Positions 1-9,700 of a DNA stretch of 19,901 bases are shown one piece after another. The position numbers and the translations under genes are program-made. The notes under the pieces were generated by a model, which was given only the letters and a program-made list of their open reading frames with translations, had not been told where the DNA came from and did not search any database. This DNA is from Chrysochromulina parva (Eukaryota > Haptophyta > Prymnesiales > Chrysochromulinaceae), in assembly GCA_002887195.1 (NCBI GenBank), contig PJAB01000842.1:1-19901 (forward strand). The letters are read 5' to 3'. The first letter of the stretch is position 1. Each line of letters opens with the position of its first letter.

Positions 1-169
1 GACCATCGGTGGCCAGACCACGTGCATCGTGTGCATGGTGGGGCCCAAGTCGCACCTTGCGGTGCCGTGCGGCCATCAGCTCGCGTGCGAGCGCTGCACG
101 GCCAACCTGAAGATTTGCCCATACTGTCGCACGCCCGTACAGCTTTGGGTGATGCAACGGTTGGTGTAA
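1..169 (+). CDS. RING-finger protein, C-terminal end (partial)
   Basis: The reading frame enters at the window edge (first full codon at base 2) and ends at TAA 167-169, giving the last 55 residues of a protein. They form a complete C3HC4 RING finger: Cys8-x2-Cys11, Cys23-x-His25, Cys29-x2-Cys32, Cys39-x2-Cys42, with the typical CxxC...PCGH and CPxCR strings, followed by a 13-residue tail. RING domains of this compact, C-terminal type usually act as E3 ubiquitin ligases by binding an E2 enzyme; that is family knowledge, and the substrate cannot be told because the rest of the protein lies outside the window. The zinc ligands are all present. The gene is convergent with the TMEM260-like gene, whose stop codon lies 74 bp away. 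No start can be assigned. Confidence 0.85.
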   Translation, partial: TIGGQTTCIVCMVGPKSHLAVPCGHQLACERCTANLKICPYCRTPVQLWVMQRLV

Positions 170-243
170 TCTCGTACGCGTCGAGTACGTTTTAACAAAG
201 TTACTTCACGGGTACCCCCGCCCTGAATTACAATGAGATCTCT
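170..243. other. Short convergent intergenic spacer
   Basis: These 74 bp separate the stop codons of two converging genes, so both 3' UTRs and poly(A) sites must lie in or overlap this stretch. I see no AATAAA signal. It contains a small ACGCGT-centred near-palindrome around 174-190 and nothing else I can name. Confidence 0.5.
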
Positions 244-383
244 CTACGCGCCGGGCGCCTTTACGCTCTTGCGCTTCTTGCGATTGCTCTTGGGCTTCGG
301 CGGCTTCGTCTGCCCCTGCTGCTGCTCGAGCCGCCGCTGCCCCTGCTGCCCCTGCTGCCCCTGCTGCCCCTGCTGCTGCTGCC

Positions 384-428
<45 letters not shown>

Positions 429-2085
429 TCGCCGCCTCCTGCTGGGCTAGATGCTGCTTGAGCTGCTGCGGCGGCGGGATGAGGGACACGAGCGAGCGCT
501 CGACAGTGAACCGATCCTCCTCTGTCAGTGTGCTGAAGGCAAGGTACTTGAGGAACGCATTCATCGCGCGCTGCTTGAGCGCGGCGACGCCCTCGTCCGA
601 TCGCTCCGTCGCGAGCAGCTGCGAGTACGCGACGCCTGCAGCACGCCGATGAGGAGGACAATCAGAGGTCATCAACGGTAATCAGAGGCAATCGGAGGGC
701 GCGATCCCCTCACCCCAATTTCGGAAAAAGTAGTCGGGCAGCGCACGCGAGCCGTTGAGCGTCAGGTCGTGCGACGCCTCATGCAACCGAGCGGCCAACA
801 AGAAACGATCGCGCGCTTCCGCCGCCGAGCCACCGCGCTCCGGCAGCGCCTCGTAAGCGTACTGAAGTGGGTAGTACGGCCGGTTGGTGTACGCGGCCAG
901 GTAGTGGTTCTTCGCGAGGACCTCCTCCCACGAGCCCACGGGTGGTGGTTTCGGCCACTCGAGCCGCGGCAGCAACTTCTCCGACTTGGACGCCCACCTG
1001 ATGTAGGGTGCACTCAGTCGCACTCAGTCGCACTCAGTCGCACTCAGTCGCAATCAGCAGCCCTCACTTGTCCAGATTGATCCGGCTCTCGACCCGCAAG
1101 ATCTGCATGACCATGCCGAGCGGCCAGAGACGGTAGCCGCCAAGCTGCGGGTAGCCCTCGATGGGCTGCCAGGACGAGTCGGCGGTGTGCATGCCACCCG
1201 CGACGAAGATCGACCAGCCGTCGTAATTGGCGTCGATGAGTTGCCTGATTAAGAAGGCGCCCTTGGCAGTGCCGTAGGAGACGCCGGGCAGCTCGAGCTG
1301 CGCGTACTCACCCTTGCCGCGGATGCGCCGCACGAACCAGTCGAACTGCACGTAGTTCTGATCGAGGATCGTCAGCTGGGGCCGCACGCCGAGCTGCCGG
1401 TGCACGTAGCGCGCCGCGTTGAGCACCTATGGGGAGACGCGAGGGCGCCGTGGTGAGCACTTGCATGCAGAGGGCGCACGCCGAGCTGCCGGTGCACGTA
1501 GCGCGCCGCGTTGAGCACCTCATCACCCAGGGTGAGGAGCAGGACGCGCGGCTTGTCGGGGATGCCTCGGAGCATCTCGAGGCCGTAATCTCGGAAGATG
1601 ACGGTTCGGGACATGTCGGAGGCGTCGTAGTGGTGAGATGCATGCACGAAGAGTAGTGCCGCCGTCGCCAACGGCATCGGGAGTGGCGACGCCCACCGGG
1701 GCAGCATCGGGGCCCACGGTGGCAGTACGCTCGGTGCTCGGCGCAGCGCGCTCACCACCTGCCGCAGCCCGAGGGCAAACCAGACGCAACCAGAGGCAAT
1801 CAGAGGCAATCAGAGGCAATCAGAGGCAATCAGAGGTAATCAGAGGCAATCAGAGGCAATTGACGAGACTCACCTGCCGCAGCCCGAGGGCAAACCAGAC
1901 GCAGCAGAGCATGTTGGCCTGCGGCCAGAAGCGCTGCTGCACCTGGAGGTAGAATTCGGACGAGGCGGGTAGATTGGACATGTAATTGAAGACGCCCACG
2001 TAGAGAGCGTATGACAGCACAAGGAGCAGCCCAAGGCCATGGCCACCGCCGCCGCCGCTGAGCTCGCCGCCGCCGCCGACGACGA

Positions 2086-2116
<31 letters not shown>

Positions 2117-3619
2117 ACCACTGCCAACAGCGGCGCCGGTGCCACCGTCCCGAGCGCCGTCCCGGGCGCCTTCACGGGCGCCGTCCCGAGCGCCTTCCCG
2201 AGCACCTTCCCGGGCATCTTTGCGTTTGGCTGCCTTGGCAGTTCTAACTGCCGCCACTCGCGCCTCCGCGAGCACCGCCGCAGCCGCCGCCACCGCCGCG
2301 GCTGCCTCGGCCGCCTCCGCTGCTGCCTCGGCCGCCTCCGCCGCGGCCGCCTCGTCCGCCTCCACCGCCGCCGCCTCCGCCGCCTCCGCCGCCTCCGCCT
2401 CTGATGCCACATTCGGACTCGTGCCGACCGTGCTCAGAACAGCGCCATCCTCCTCGGATCTCGTACCTCCTAACATGGAAGGTGCCCGGGATGGCGCCTT
2501 GAAAGCGGAAGGCGTCGCGGAGGGGCAGCGGCCATCGTCGCCGCCGCTAGCAGCTGCCCCGCTGGTCGCCGCCCCGCTGGTCGCCGTGCTCGGAGCAGCG
2601 CGTAGCCATCTCTCGAGCTTAGCGCCGCGGCCACCACGCCCACCACCGCCGCCGCTGCCACCAACGCCTGCGCCTGCGCCTGCGCTGCCGCCACTGCCAC
2701 CGACGTGGCCAAGCATCCCAGCGAAGGCTGACGAGACACCGCTCACGGCGCCGAGGATGGCGAGGGCTGGTCCGAGCGGCGGCAGCTCATCGGTGAGCGA
2801 GCTAAAGTACCGGCGCACGCGCAGCCCGAACTCGTCGTCCGTGATCGCGGCCGTGTTCGCGAGCCGGAAGGTGCCATACTCCCTACGCAGCAGGTGAATG
2901 AAGAAGCCCTGGACCGAGGTCGTGTCGCCCCACGAGCCCCACGCGGCCTGCTCGCCGCCCACGAGCACGAGGTACGCGTAAGGCGAGAGGCCCAGCAGGC
3001 CGCTCAGTACTAGGCACGCGAGCGCGCGCGGCGTTAGGAGCGCTCGCCCGCCAACGAGCAGCGCCCAAACCGCATAGGGCGCGCAGAAGAAGATAATCGT
3101 GTGCTGGTTGGTGAGTGCGAGGCCGATGGCGAAGGCGCCGGCGCACGCGCGGCCGAGGGTCGGCTGCGCATCGTATCGGACGAGCAGGAAGAGCAGCAGC
3201 GCGTTCATCAGGTTGTTGAGCGCGAAGACCTCGCCCTGCACGGCGTACATCCAGACGAGCGGCGAGAAGGCAAAGGCACCGCCTGCCGCGATGCCAGTCC
3301 ACGCGCAGCCGACCCACGAGCCGATGGCAGCGGAGAGTAGCGCACTGCTGAGCGCACCGCACACGGCTGATGACAGGTTGACTCGCCACGCGGGCTCACC
3401 CCATGGGAGCCGAGAGAAGGCGTACGCCATCATCGTCCAGGTTGGGTAGCCCGGCGGGTGAGCAACGCCCATCTCGATGGCCACCTGGATGAGCTCACCA
3501 GAATCACCACCCGGCACGGTCGGGCAGAGCGTCTGCCAGTAGACGGACAGAACGGCAGCAGCAAGCGCGGTCGAGAGCAGCCAAACGGGGGCGTCGGCAT
3601 CGTTCGTCCACGTCAGCAT
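244..3619 (-). CDS. TMEM260: TMEM260-like (DUF2723) protein O-mannosyltransferase, five exons
   Basis: Exons on the minus strand are 3619-1874, 1758-1519, 1426-1068, 997-714 and 635-244, with stop TAG at 246-244; the spliced frame stays open and gives about 1006 residues. The N-terminus has the family signature: a first membrane helix (about 11-30), then PGGDSGEL (Asp39) and AHPPGYP, expected in the first lumenal loop of this GT-C type enzyme. Several more hydrophobic helices follow, then a conserved WGDTTSVQGFF...REYGTF segment. After an inserted low-complexity stretch (about 307-525) come FNYMSNLP and VQQRFWPQAN, then a C-terminal soluble part. TMEM260 relatives transfer mannose from dolichol-phosphate mannose to plexin-type domains in the ER; substrates in algae are unknown. 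ATG 3619 is preferred over ATG 3667 because it has a purine at -3 and sits just before helix 1. The human protein is about 707 residues; the excess is the insert plus a C-terminal Gln tract. Confidence 0.85.
385..426 (-). repeat. (CAG)14 trinucleotide tract encoding polyglutamine
   Basis: Fourteen uninterrupted CTG triplets on the plus strand read as CAG (Gln14) in the last exon of the TMEM260-like gene. The tract continues outward as an imperfect Gln/Gly array (units of CAGCAGGGG type, about 330-384) and ends in a Lys/Arg-rich tail. Pure CAG runs of this length are prone to replication slippage, so allele length may vary between strains. Confidence 0.9.
636..713 (-). other. Intron 4 of the TMEM260-like gene (78 bp)
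   Basis: The donor is G|GTGAGG at 713 and the acceptor CTGCAG ends at 636. It interrupts a Gly codon (phase 1) and joins ...FFRNW-G to VAYSQLL.... The interior 663-702 holds about four degenerate copies of a 10-bp unit related to cagaggcaat, the same unit that fills intron 1. Confidence 0.8.
998..1067 (-). other. Intron 3 of the TMEM260-like gene (70 bp)
   Basis: The donor is AA|GTGAGG at 1067 and the acceptor CATCAG ends at 998. It splits a Lys codon (phase 2) and joins ...RINLD-K to WASKSEK.... Four exact tandem copies of the 10-mer cactcagtcg (plus strand) occupy 1011-1050, so repeat DNA makes up most of the intron. Confidence 0.85.
1427..1518 (-). other. Intron 2 of the TMEM260-like gene (92 bp), flanked by an exon duplication
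   Basis: The donor is GAG|GTGCTC at 1518 and the acceptor CCATAG ends at 1427, phase 0, joining ...LTLGDE to VLNAARY.... A 46-bp sequence is present twice without a mismatch, at 1383-1428 and 1475-1520, offset by exactly the intron length. The intron therefore carries a copy of adjacent coding sequence. Retention would shift the frame, because 92 is not a multiple of three. The donor is weaker than those of the other introns. Confidence 0.75.
1759..1873 (-). other. Intron 1 of the TMEM260-like gene (115 bp), flanked by an exon duplication
   Basis: The donor is CAG|GTGAGT at 1873 and the acceptor CGGCAG ends at 1759, phase 0, joining ...FALGLRQ to VVSALRR.... A 33-bp sequence is repeated perfectly at 1756-1788 and 1871-1903, offset by the intron length. 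Between the copies lie seven tandem decamers. Confidence 0.85.
1791..1860. repeat. Tandem decamer array, 7 copies of cagaggcaat
   Basis: Seven head-to-tail 10-bp units inside intron 1, six identical and one with a single change (c to t at 1837). Degenerate relatives occur in intron 4 (663-702) and in the intergenic region at 18941-18980. Confidence 0.95.
2036..2700 (-). repeat. Low-complexity Ala/Gly/Arg insert within exon 1 of the TMEM260-like gene
   Basis: About 220 residues between two membrane helices consist of Gly/Ser runs, Ala/Glu repeats, a KxAREGARDG repeat and a polyglycine stretch. The DNA is a mosaic of GCC/CCG-type triplets and is open in several frames on both strands, so openness alone does not prove that it is translated. 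No strong GT-AG pair removes it neatly, and the other introns of this gene are all under 120 bp, so I keep it as exon. Confidence 0.6.
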
Positions 3620-3721
3620 TTCCCAAACCGCGTGAAGTGAAGTGTGTCTGTGAATACCTGCCAACATTAAACAATACAATGGGCTCAGGTGGTCCCGTTA
3701 ATTTCGAGAGGCCACTGACGT
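3620..3721. promoter_or_regulatory. Candidate bidirectional promoter between TMEM260-like and giant-protein genes
   Basis: The two divergent genes have their outermost plausible ATGs only about 100 bp apart. Positions 3660-3710 are clearly richer in A+T (including attaaacaatacaatg) than the GC-rich surroundings, which fits a shared promoter. An in-frame TGA at 3716-3718 limits the giant frame on this side. No named element is recognised. If the giant protein starts further in (3902 or 4106), the shared region is larger. Confidence 0.35.
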
Positions 3722-6700
3722 ATGTTGAACGAAGGGGTCGAGGATATGTATGCCCGCAACGCGATTGCGCGAGCGAGGGCAAGAAAACAGACTTTCCGAA
3801 GAACAGACAGCCGGCCGTGGACGAGACGCAGGGCTGCACGGCCGACCGCGAGCGCCGCACCAGGGTCTGTCCATCTCGGCGCTTTTCGTCACACCGGGAG
3901 CATGCTGCCCAAGACTATCACGGGAGCGGGCGATCGGCCGTCACCGACGCTCTCCGATAGCAGCATGTGCGCCACTCGTCAATCGCCAGCACCCGCGCAC
4001 GCACACCCGCGCGCACACACGCGCCACCGCCGCTCGCTTGCACGAGCCGTTCACCCTGGCTCACCTGAGGATCGTTGCTCACCTTTTCGCAGACCGGATT
4101 CGCCAATGATGGTGCTACCGCCCCGATCCCGATACGTGCCCGCCAACTCAATCGCGGTTGGTGCGTGGGAGGAGATCAACGATGAGCTCACGCCGGGGCA
4201 ATCGCCTCGCAATCAACCCGACTCGAGGACAGATCCAGCTGGTGTAGCAGCTGCGACGACGTACTTGGTGCCGCAGCAAAAGGTGGTGCAAAACAAGCTC
4301 CAGCAACCAAAGCAGTTGAGGTCAGCCGGGGCCGCAGACGGCACGCAGCTGGTCGTGTATCCCCAGCCGACGCGCCCATCGTCGGCCCGGACGCGCGTGT
4401 CGTCGACGGCCACGCCGCTCTTTTCACCAGACGTACGGCCGCATCTCAAGGGCCCCACGGTCATGCGCCCCGGCTCGGCGCCGGAGAAGGCTGGCGGCGA
4501 TGGGCGGCTGCGCTCCGAAATCTTTGCGCTGCGGTCGCCGGGCGAATATTCGCTTCCGGCACCGCAAGTCACGCCTCGCAGCCCGGCCGCACGCCAGGCC
4601 AACCAGCAGCTACAGTTCGAGCTCGGCCTCACGGCGTCCGTCCTGCGGGCTGCGCAGAACCGACTCGTACAGGAGCGTGAGCAGCGCCAGATTGCACGCA
4701 TCGGAGAGGAGCGCGCTCTCATGGCGATGAAGCGCGCACGTGACGAGGCGCTTCATATCGAGCAAGAAAAGGTCGCCGAAGAGCTCCACCTCGCCAAGGC
4801 GATGCACGAGCAGCGTCTAGCGCTCGAGGCAGAGCTCTCGCGCTTGGAGAATGAGCAGGACGTGATGCAGTCGCAGATGCAGGCCGAGATCAACGCCAAG
4901 GAGGATGCGCTCCAAGCAGCTCTCGACAAGATTGTGCGGCTCGAGGCTGAGCTCGAGGTGGTCAACGCCAAGCTCGCTGCGGCTACGCAGAGCAACGAGC
5001 AGCTGCTCGCGCAGAAGAATGCGCAGGCGGAGGCCTTCAAGGAGGAGCGCCGTAGCTTCGTCGAGCGCGTCCGCGCGCTCGAGATCGAGCTCAAGCACGA
5101 GAAGGAGGAGCGCGTGCGCGAGCGTGAACTGGCAGAGGACATGCGACTGGCGGATGTGAGCCGCGGCGTCGACTCCATGCGTTCCGAGGCCGAGCGCTTG
5201 CTCGAGGAGGAGCGAGAGAAGCGCGTCGCCCACTTGCAGGCCGTCGGCGTGCGCCGACTGCTGCAGAAGGGCCTTGCGCGTGGCTTGTCCGCGTGGCTCG
5301 AGGCGCATCAGGAGAAGCAGCGCCGCTTGCGCATGCTCAAGGCAGCGGGCGCTCGACTGCCGCGCCCACGGCTCGTCGCAGGCTACCAGCACTGGCAGAG
5401 CAGCTGGAAGTCTGAGCAGGCGAAGAAGGCGAATATGACCGTCGAGCAGCGCCTGGCGGAGTATGAGATGCTGTGCAAGGGCATGCAGGCAGAGCTCGAG
5501 AAGACCAAGGCGGATCTCTCCGAGACGCGGCGCATCCTGGAAGCGTCCGAGGCAGAGAAGTTCCAAATGAACGCCTCCGAAGCCGAGAAGGGCGCCGCCG
5601 AGAAGGAGAAGCGCGTGGAGCACCAGTGCCAGATGGCCATCCGTCGCCTCGCCAAGAGGGAGCTGTCTCGCGGCTGGGATACGTGGCAACCCATGTTCAT
5701 CGAGCACCGACGACGCAAGCGGCTGCTTCAGGCTGCCAGCGCCAAGCTGACCAAGCCGCATCTTTCAGCGTGCTACGCGAACTGGAAGCGCGACTGGGAG
5801 GAGGAAAGGCGTGTCATGGCCACCATGCCGCTGAAAGAGAGGCTAGCTGCCGAGACTGAGAAGCGGCAAAAGGCTGAGGCGGAGCTGCACGACGTGCGAG
5901 CTGAGCTCGCCAAGCTGCGTGACGAAGCGCTCACTGGCAATGCGCAAGAGGCCGAGCTGCAGCGGCGCATGAAGGAGAAGCAAGAGGAAGAGAAAGAGCA
6001 GCGCGTTGCCTACCTGCAGCAGCGAGCCCTTCGCCGCATTGGCAACCAGGACATCATGCGCGGCTGGTCAGCCTGGCAGGAGCAGTACCTCGAGAAGCGG
6101 CGGCAGCTACGCGTGCTTGCGCAGGCTGGGATGAAGCTCGCTCGTCCCAAGCTAGTGGCGAGCTACGTGCAGTGGCGGACGGAGTGGAAGGTGGAGCAGC
6201 AGATCCTCGCGAAGAAAAGCACCAAGGAGCGGCTGGCCGACGAGGTGCAGAGGCGAGAGCAGCTGCAGGTTGAGCTGGAGCGCGTCAAGGAGGAGCTGAG
6301 CCTTGCACGCAAGTCTTCCCTTATGCAGGGAATGAGCGAGAAAGAGCGCCAGCGGCAGCTCGAGGAGGAAGCGGCTAAGGAGAGGGAGAAGCGCATCGAG
6401 CACCTCAGCCAGATGGCGGCACGCCGCATGGGCAAGAAGGAGATCTCGATGGGCTTCGGGGCGTGGGCCGAGATGTACTATGAGCGGCAGCGCCAGAAGC
6501 GGTTGCTCGCCGCAGCGGGCTCAAAGCTTGCCAAACCTGCTCTGAGTGCCAGCTACGCTCTCTGGCGCGCCGCGTGGCAGGACGAGCAAAAGCAGGAGGC
6601 GTCGATGACGGCGAGCGAGAAAATCGCAGCGGAAAGGGCCAAGCATGATGTCACTCTTGCCGAGCTGACCAAAGTTCGGGATGAACTCGCTCGAGCTCGT

Positions 6701-9700
6701 GAGGCTGCCCTCAACGGCACGGCTCGCGAAGAGGAGCTTGCACGTCAGCGTGCAGAGGAGGCCGAGCGCGAGAAGGAGAAGCGCGTCGAACACCTCAGCC
6801 AGATGGCGGCTCGTCGGCTGGGCAAGAGGGAGATCGCGATGGGCTTCCAGACGTGGTCGGAGATGTACTATGAGGCGCAGCGCCAGAAGCGGGTGCTCGC
6901 AGCTGCCGGCGCCAAGATTGCCAAGCCCAAGATGGCCGCAGGCTACACGCACTGGAAGCACGACTGGGAGTTTGAGACGCAGCGCAACAAGACCAAGAGC
7001 CAGAAAGAAATCTTTGCTGAGGAACGACGAGCGCTCGAGGCAGAGGTGTCAAAACTACGATATGAGCTCGAGAAAGTTCGCCAAGCTGCCCTTGATGGTA
7101 CGGCTCGCGAGGAGGAGCTTGCACGCCAGCGTGCAGAGCAGGCGGCGTATGAGAAGGAGAAGCGCGTCGAGCACCTCAGCCAGATGGCGGCACGCCGCAT
7201 GGGCAAGAAGGAGATCGCGATGGGCTTCGGGGCGTGGGCCGAGATGTACTATGAGCGGCAGCGCCAGAAGCGGCTGCTCACAGCTGCTGGCGCCAGGCTT
7301 TCCAAGCCCAAGCTGGCTGCAGGCTACGCTCAGTGGAAGCGCGACTGGGACGATGAGATGATCGCTTCGGCCCAGATGACGGTCTCGGAGCAGCTCGCGG
7401 TTGAGCTCAAGAAGAATGCTGCGAATGACGTCGAGATTGCAAAGCTCCGCGCGGAGCTCGCTCGGGCTCGTGAAGCTGCCATAAACGGCACGGCTCGCGA
7501 GGAGGAGCTTGCACGTCAGCGTCAGGAGCAAGCTGCTTTCGACAAGGAGAAGCGCGTCGAGCATCTCACGCAGATGGCCGCCCGTCGGATGGGCAAGAAG
7601 GAGATCTCACGTGGATTTGAGGCTTGGTCGGAGATGTGCTATGAGGCACAGCGCCAGAAGCGGCTGCTCGCCGCTGCGGGCTCGAAGCTTGCCAAACCTG
7701 CTCTTTCTTCCGGCTACGCGCACTGGAAACGCGACTGGCAGATGGAGATGACCCTGGTCTCCAAGATGTCGCACAAGGAGCGCCTTGAAGCCGAGCAGGC
7801 AAAGCTCGCCAACGCAGAGGCGACGATCTCCAAGCTGCAGGTCGAGCTCAGCAAAGCTCGCGAAGCCGCCCTCAACGGAACTGCCCTCGAGAACGAGCGC
7901 CGTCGCCAGGCCGAGGAGCAAGCCGCTTACGAGAAGGAGAAGCGCGTCGAGCACCTCAGCCAGATGGCGGCACGCCGCATGGGCAAGAAGGAGATCTCGA
8001 TGGGTTTCGAGGCGTGGGCCGAGATGTACTATGAGCGGCAGCGCCAGAAGCGGCTGCTCACAGCTGCGGGCGCTAGGCTTTCCAAGCCCAAGCTGGCTGC
8101 AGGCTACGCTCAGTGGAAGCACGACTGGGAGGATGAGATGAAGACGGCCGCGAGCATGACCCTTCAAGAGCGATTCGATGCTCAAGAGAAGCGCATCCAT
8201 GAAAAGGACGAGGAGCTTGCGAAGCTTCGTGATGAGGTTGCCCGCGCTCGCGAGTCTGCCCTCAACGGCACTGCCCTCGACAACGAGCGCCGTCGCCAGG
8301 CAGAGGAGGCCGCTGAGCGCGAGAAGGAGAAGCGCGTCGAACACCTCAGCCAGATGGCGGCTCGTCGGCTGGGCAAGAAGGAGATCGCGATGGGCTTCTC
8401 GACGTGGTCGGAGATGTACTATGAGGCGCAGCGGCGCAAGCGCCTTCTGCTCGCTGCGGGCGCAAAAATCATGAAGCCGAAGCTGGTCGCAGGCTACACG
8501 CACTGGCGCATGGACTGGCAGTCCCAAATTAGAGCCGACGCCCGCCTCACGGACAAGCAGCGACTCGCAAGCGAAAAGGCGCGCGCCGATTTGGCCGAAG
8601 TCAACCTTCGTAAGGCCACCGAGGCTCTCGAGGCCCTGCGCGAGGCGATGGAGAGTGGCAATGGTCGGGAGGAGCTCTTGCGCCAGCGGGCTGAGCAGGA
8701 GCTCGCTGCGGAGAGGGAGAAGCGCATCGAGCACCTCAGCCAGATGGCAGCACGCCGCATGGGCAAGAAGGAGATCTCAATGGGCTTCGAGGCGTGGGCC
8801 GAGATGCACTATGAGCGGCAGCGCCAGAAGCGGCTGCTCATTGCTGCGGGCGCTAGGCTTTCCAAGCCCAAGCTCGCCGCAGGCTACGCCCACTGGCGCG
8901 CCGATTGGCAAATGGAGATGCGCGCCAACTCGAAGATGACGATGCAGGAGAAACTTGAGGCTGAGAAGAAGAAGCTCGAGGATGCCCTGGCTGAAGCCGC
9001 CAAGCTGCGCATTGAGCTGGGTAAGGCCCGCCAGGCGGCGCTCAGTGGCACCGCCAAAGAGGATGAGATGCGCCGCCAGATGGAGGAGCGCCAGGCCATG
9101 GAGAAGGAGCAGCGTGTGCAGCATCTGACCCAGATGGCCGTTCGCCGCATGGGCAAGAAGGAGATCTCGCGTGGCTTCGAGGCGTGGGCAGACATGTACT
9201 TCGAGCTGGTTCGTCGCAAGCGGCTGCTCGCCGCGGCCGGCTCGAAGCTGGCCAAGCCAAAGCTTTCAGGGAGCTACTCGCTGTGGAAGAAGGACTGGGA
9301 AGATCAGGTGGTCTCCAAGACCTTCGACGCACAGGAGGAAATGATGAAGCACCAGGCCGAGGTGGCGGCAGAGAACCGCAAGAAGATTGCCGAGCAGGAG
9401 CAAGAGCTTGTCAAGCTGCGCAAGGAACTGGCTCGTGCTCGGGAGGCGGCTCTTAACGGCACGGCACTTGAGGATGAGCGCCGTCGCCAGGTCGAGGAGC
9501 AGGCGGCTTATGAGAAGGAGAAGCGCGTCGAGCACCTGACGCAGATGGCTGTTCGTCGCCTCGGTAAGAAGGGCATCGCGATGGCGTGGGAGTCCTGGGC
9601 CGAGGCTTACTACGAGAGGCTGCGCCAGAAGCGGCTGCTCGCCGCAGCGGGCTCGAAGCTTGCCAAGCCGCATCTGTCTTCCGCCTACACACAGTGGAAG

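Noticed and set aside
206..661. Alanine-rich minus-strand frame and Cys-rich plus-strand frame over the CAG repeat region
   Set aside because: They are other-frame readings of the CAG/CTG tract and have no family features; the Gln frame continues the TMEM260-like gene through a good splice junction.
1427..1460. Alternative 34-bp intron using the GTGCTC at 1460
   Set aside because: It is too short for spliceosomal removal and would leave a duplicated VLNAARYVHRQLGVRP peptide that breaks family alignment.
1011..1860. Decamer arrays as a CRISPR-like array
   Set aside because: Units are directly abutting 10-mers without spacers, inside eukaryotic introns.
2039..2897. Long plus-strand open frames opposite TMEM260 exon 1
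   Set aside because: They are open only because the DNA is low-complexity GC-rich triplet repeat; the composition is Ala/Pro/Ser runs with no domain.
3619..3679. Extending the TMEM260-like protein to position 3679
   Set aside because: The codon at 3679-3677 is TTG, not ATG; the first real ATG is 3667, and 3619 has better context and placement before helix 1.
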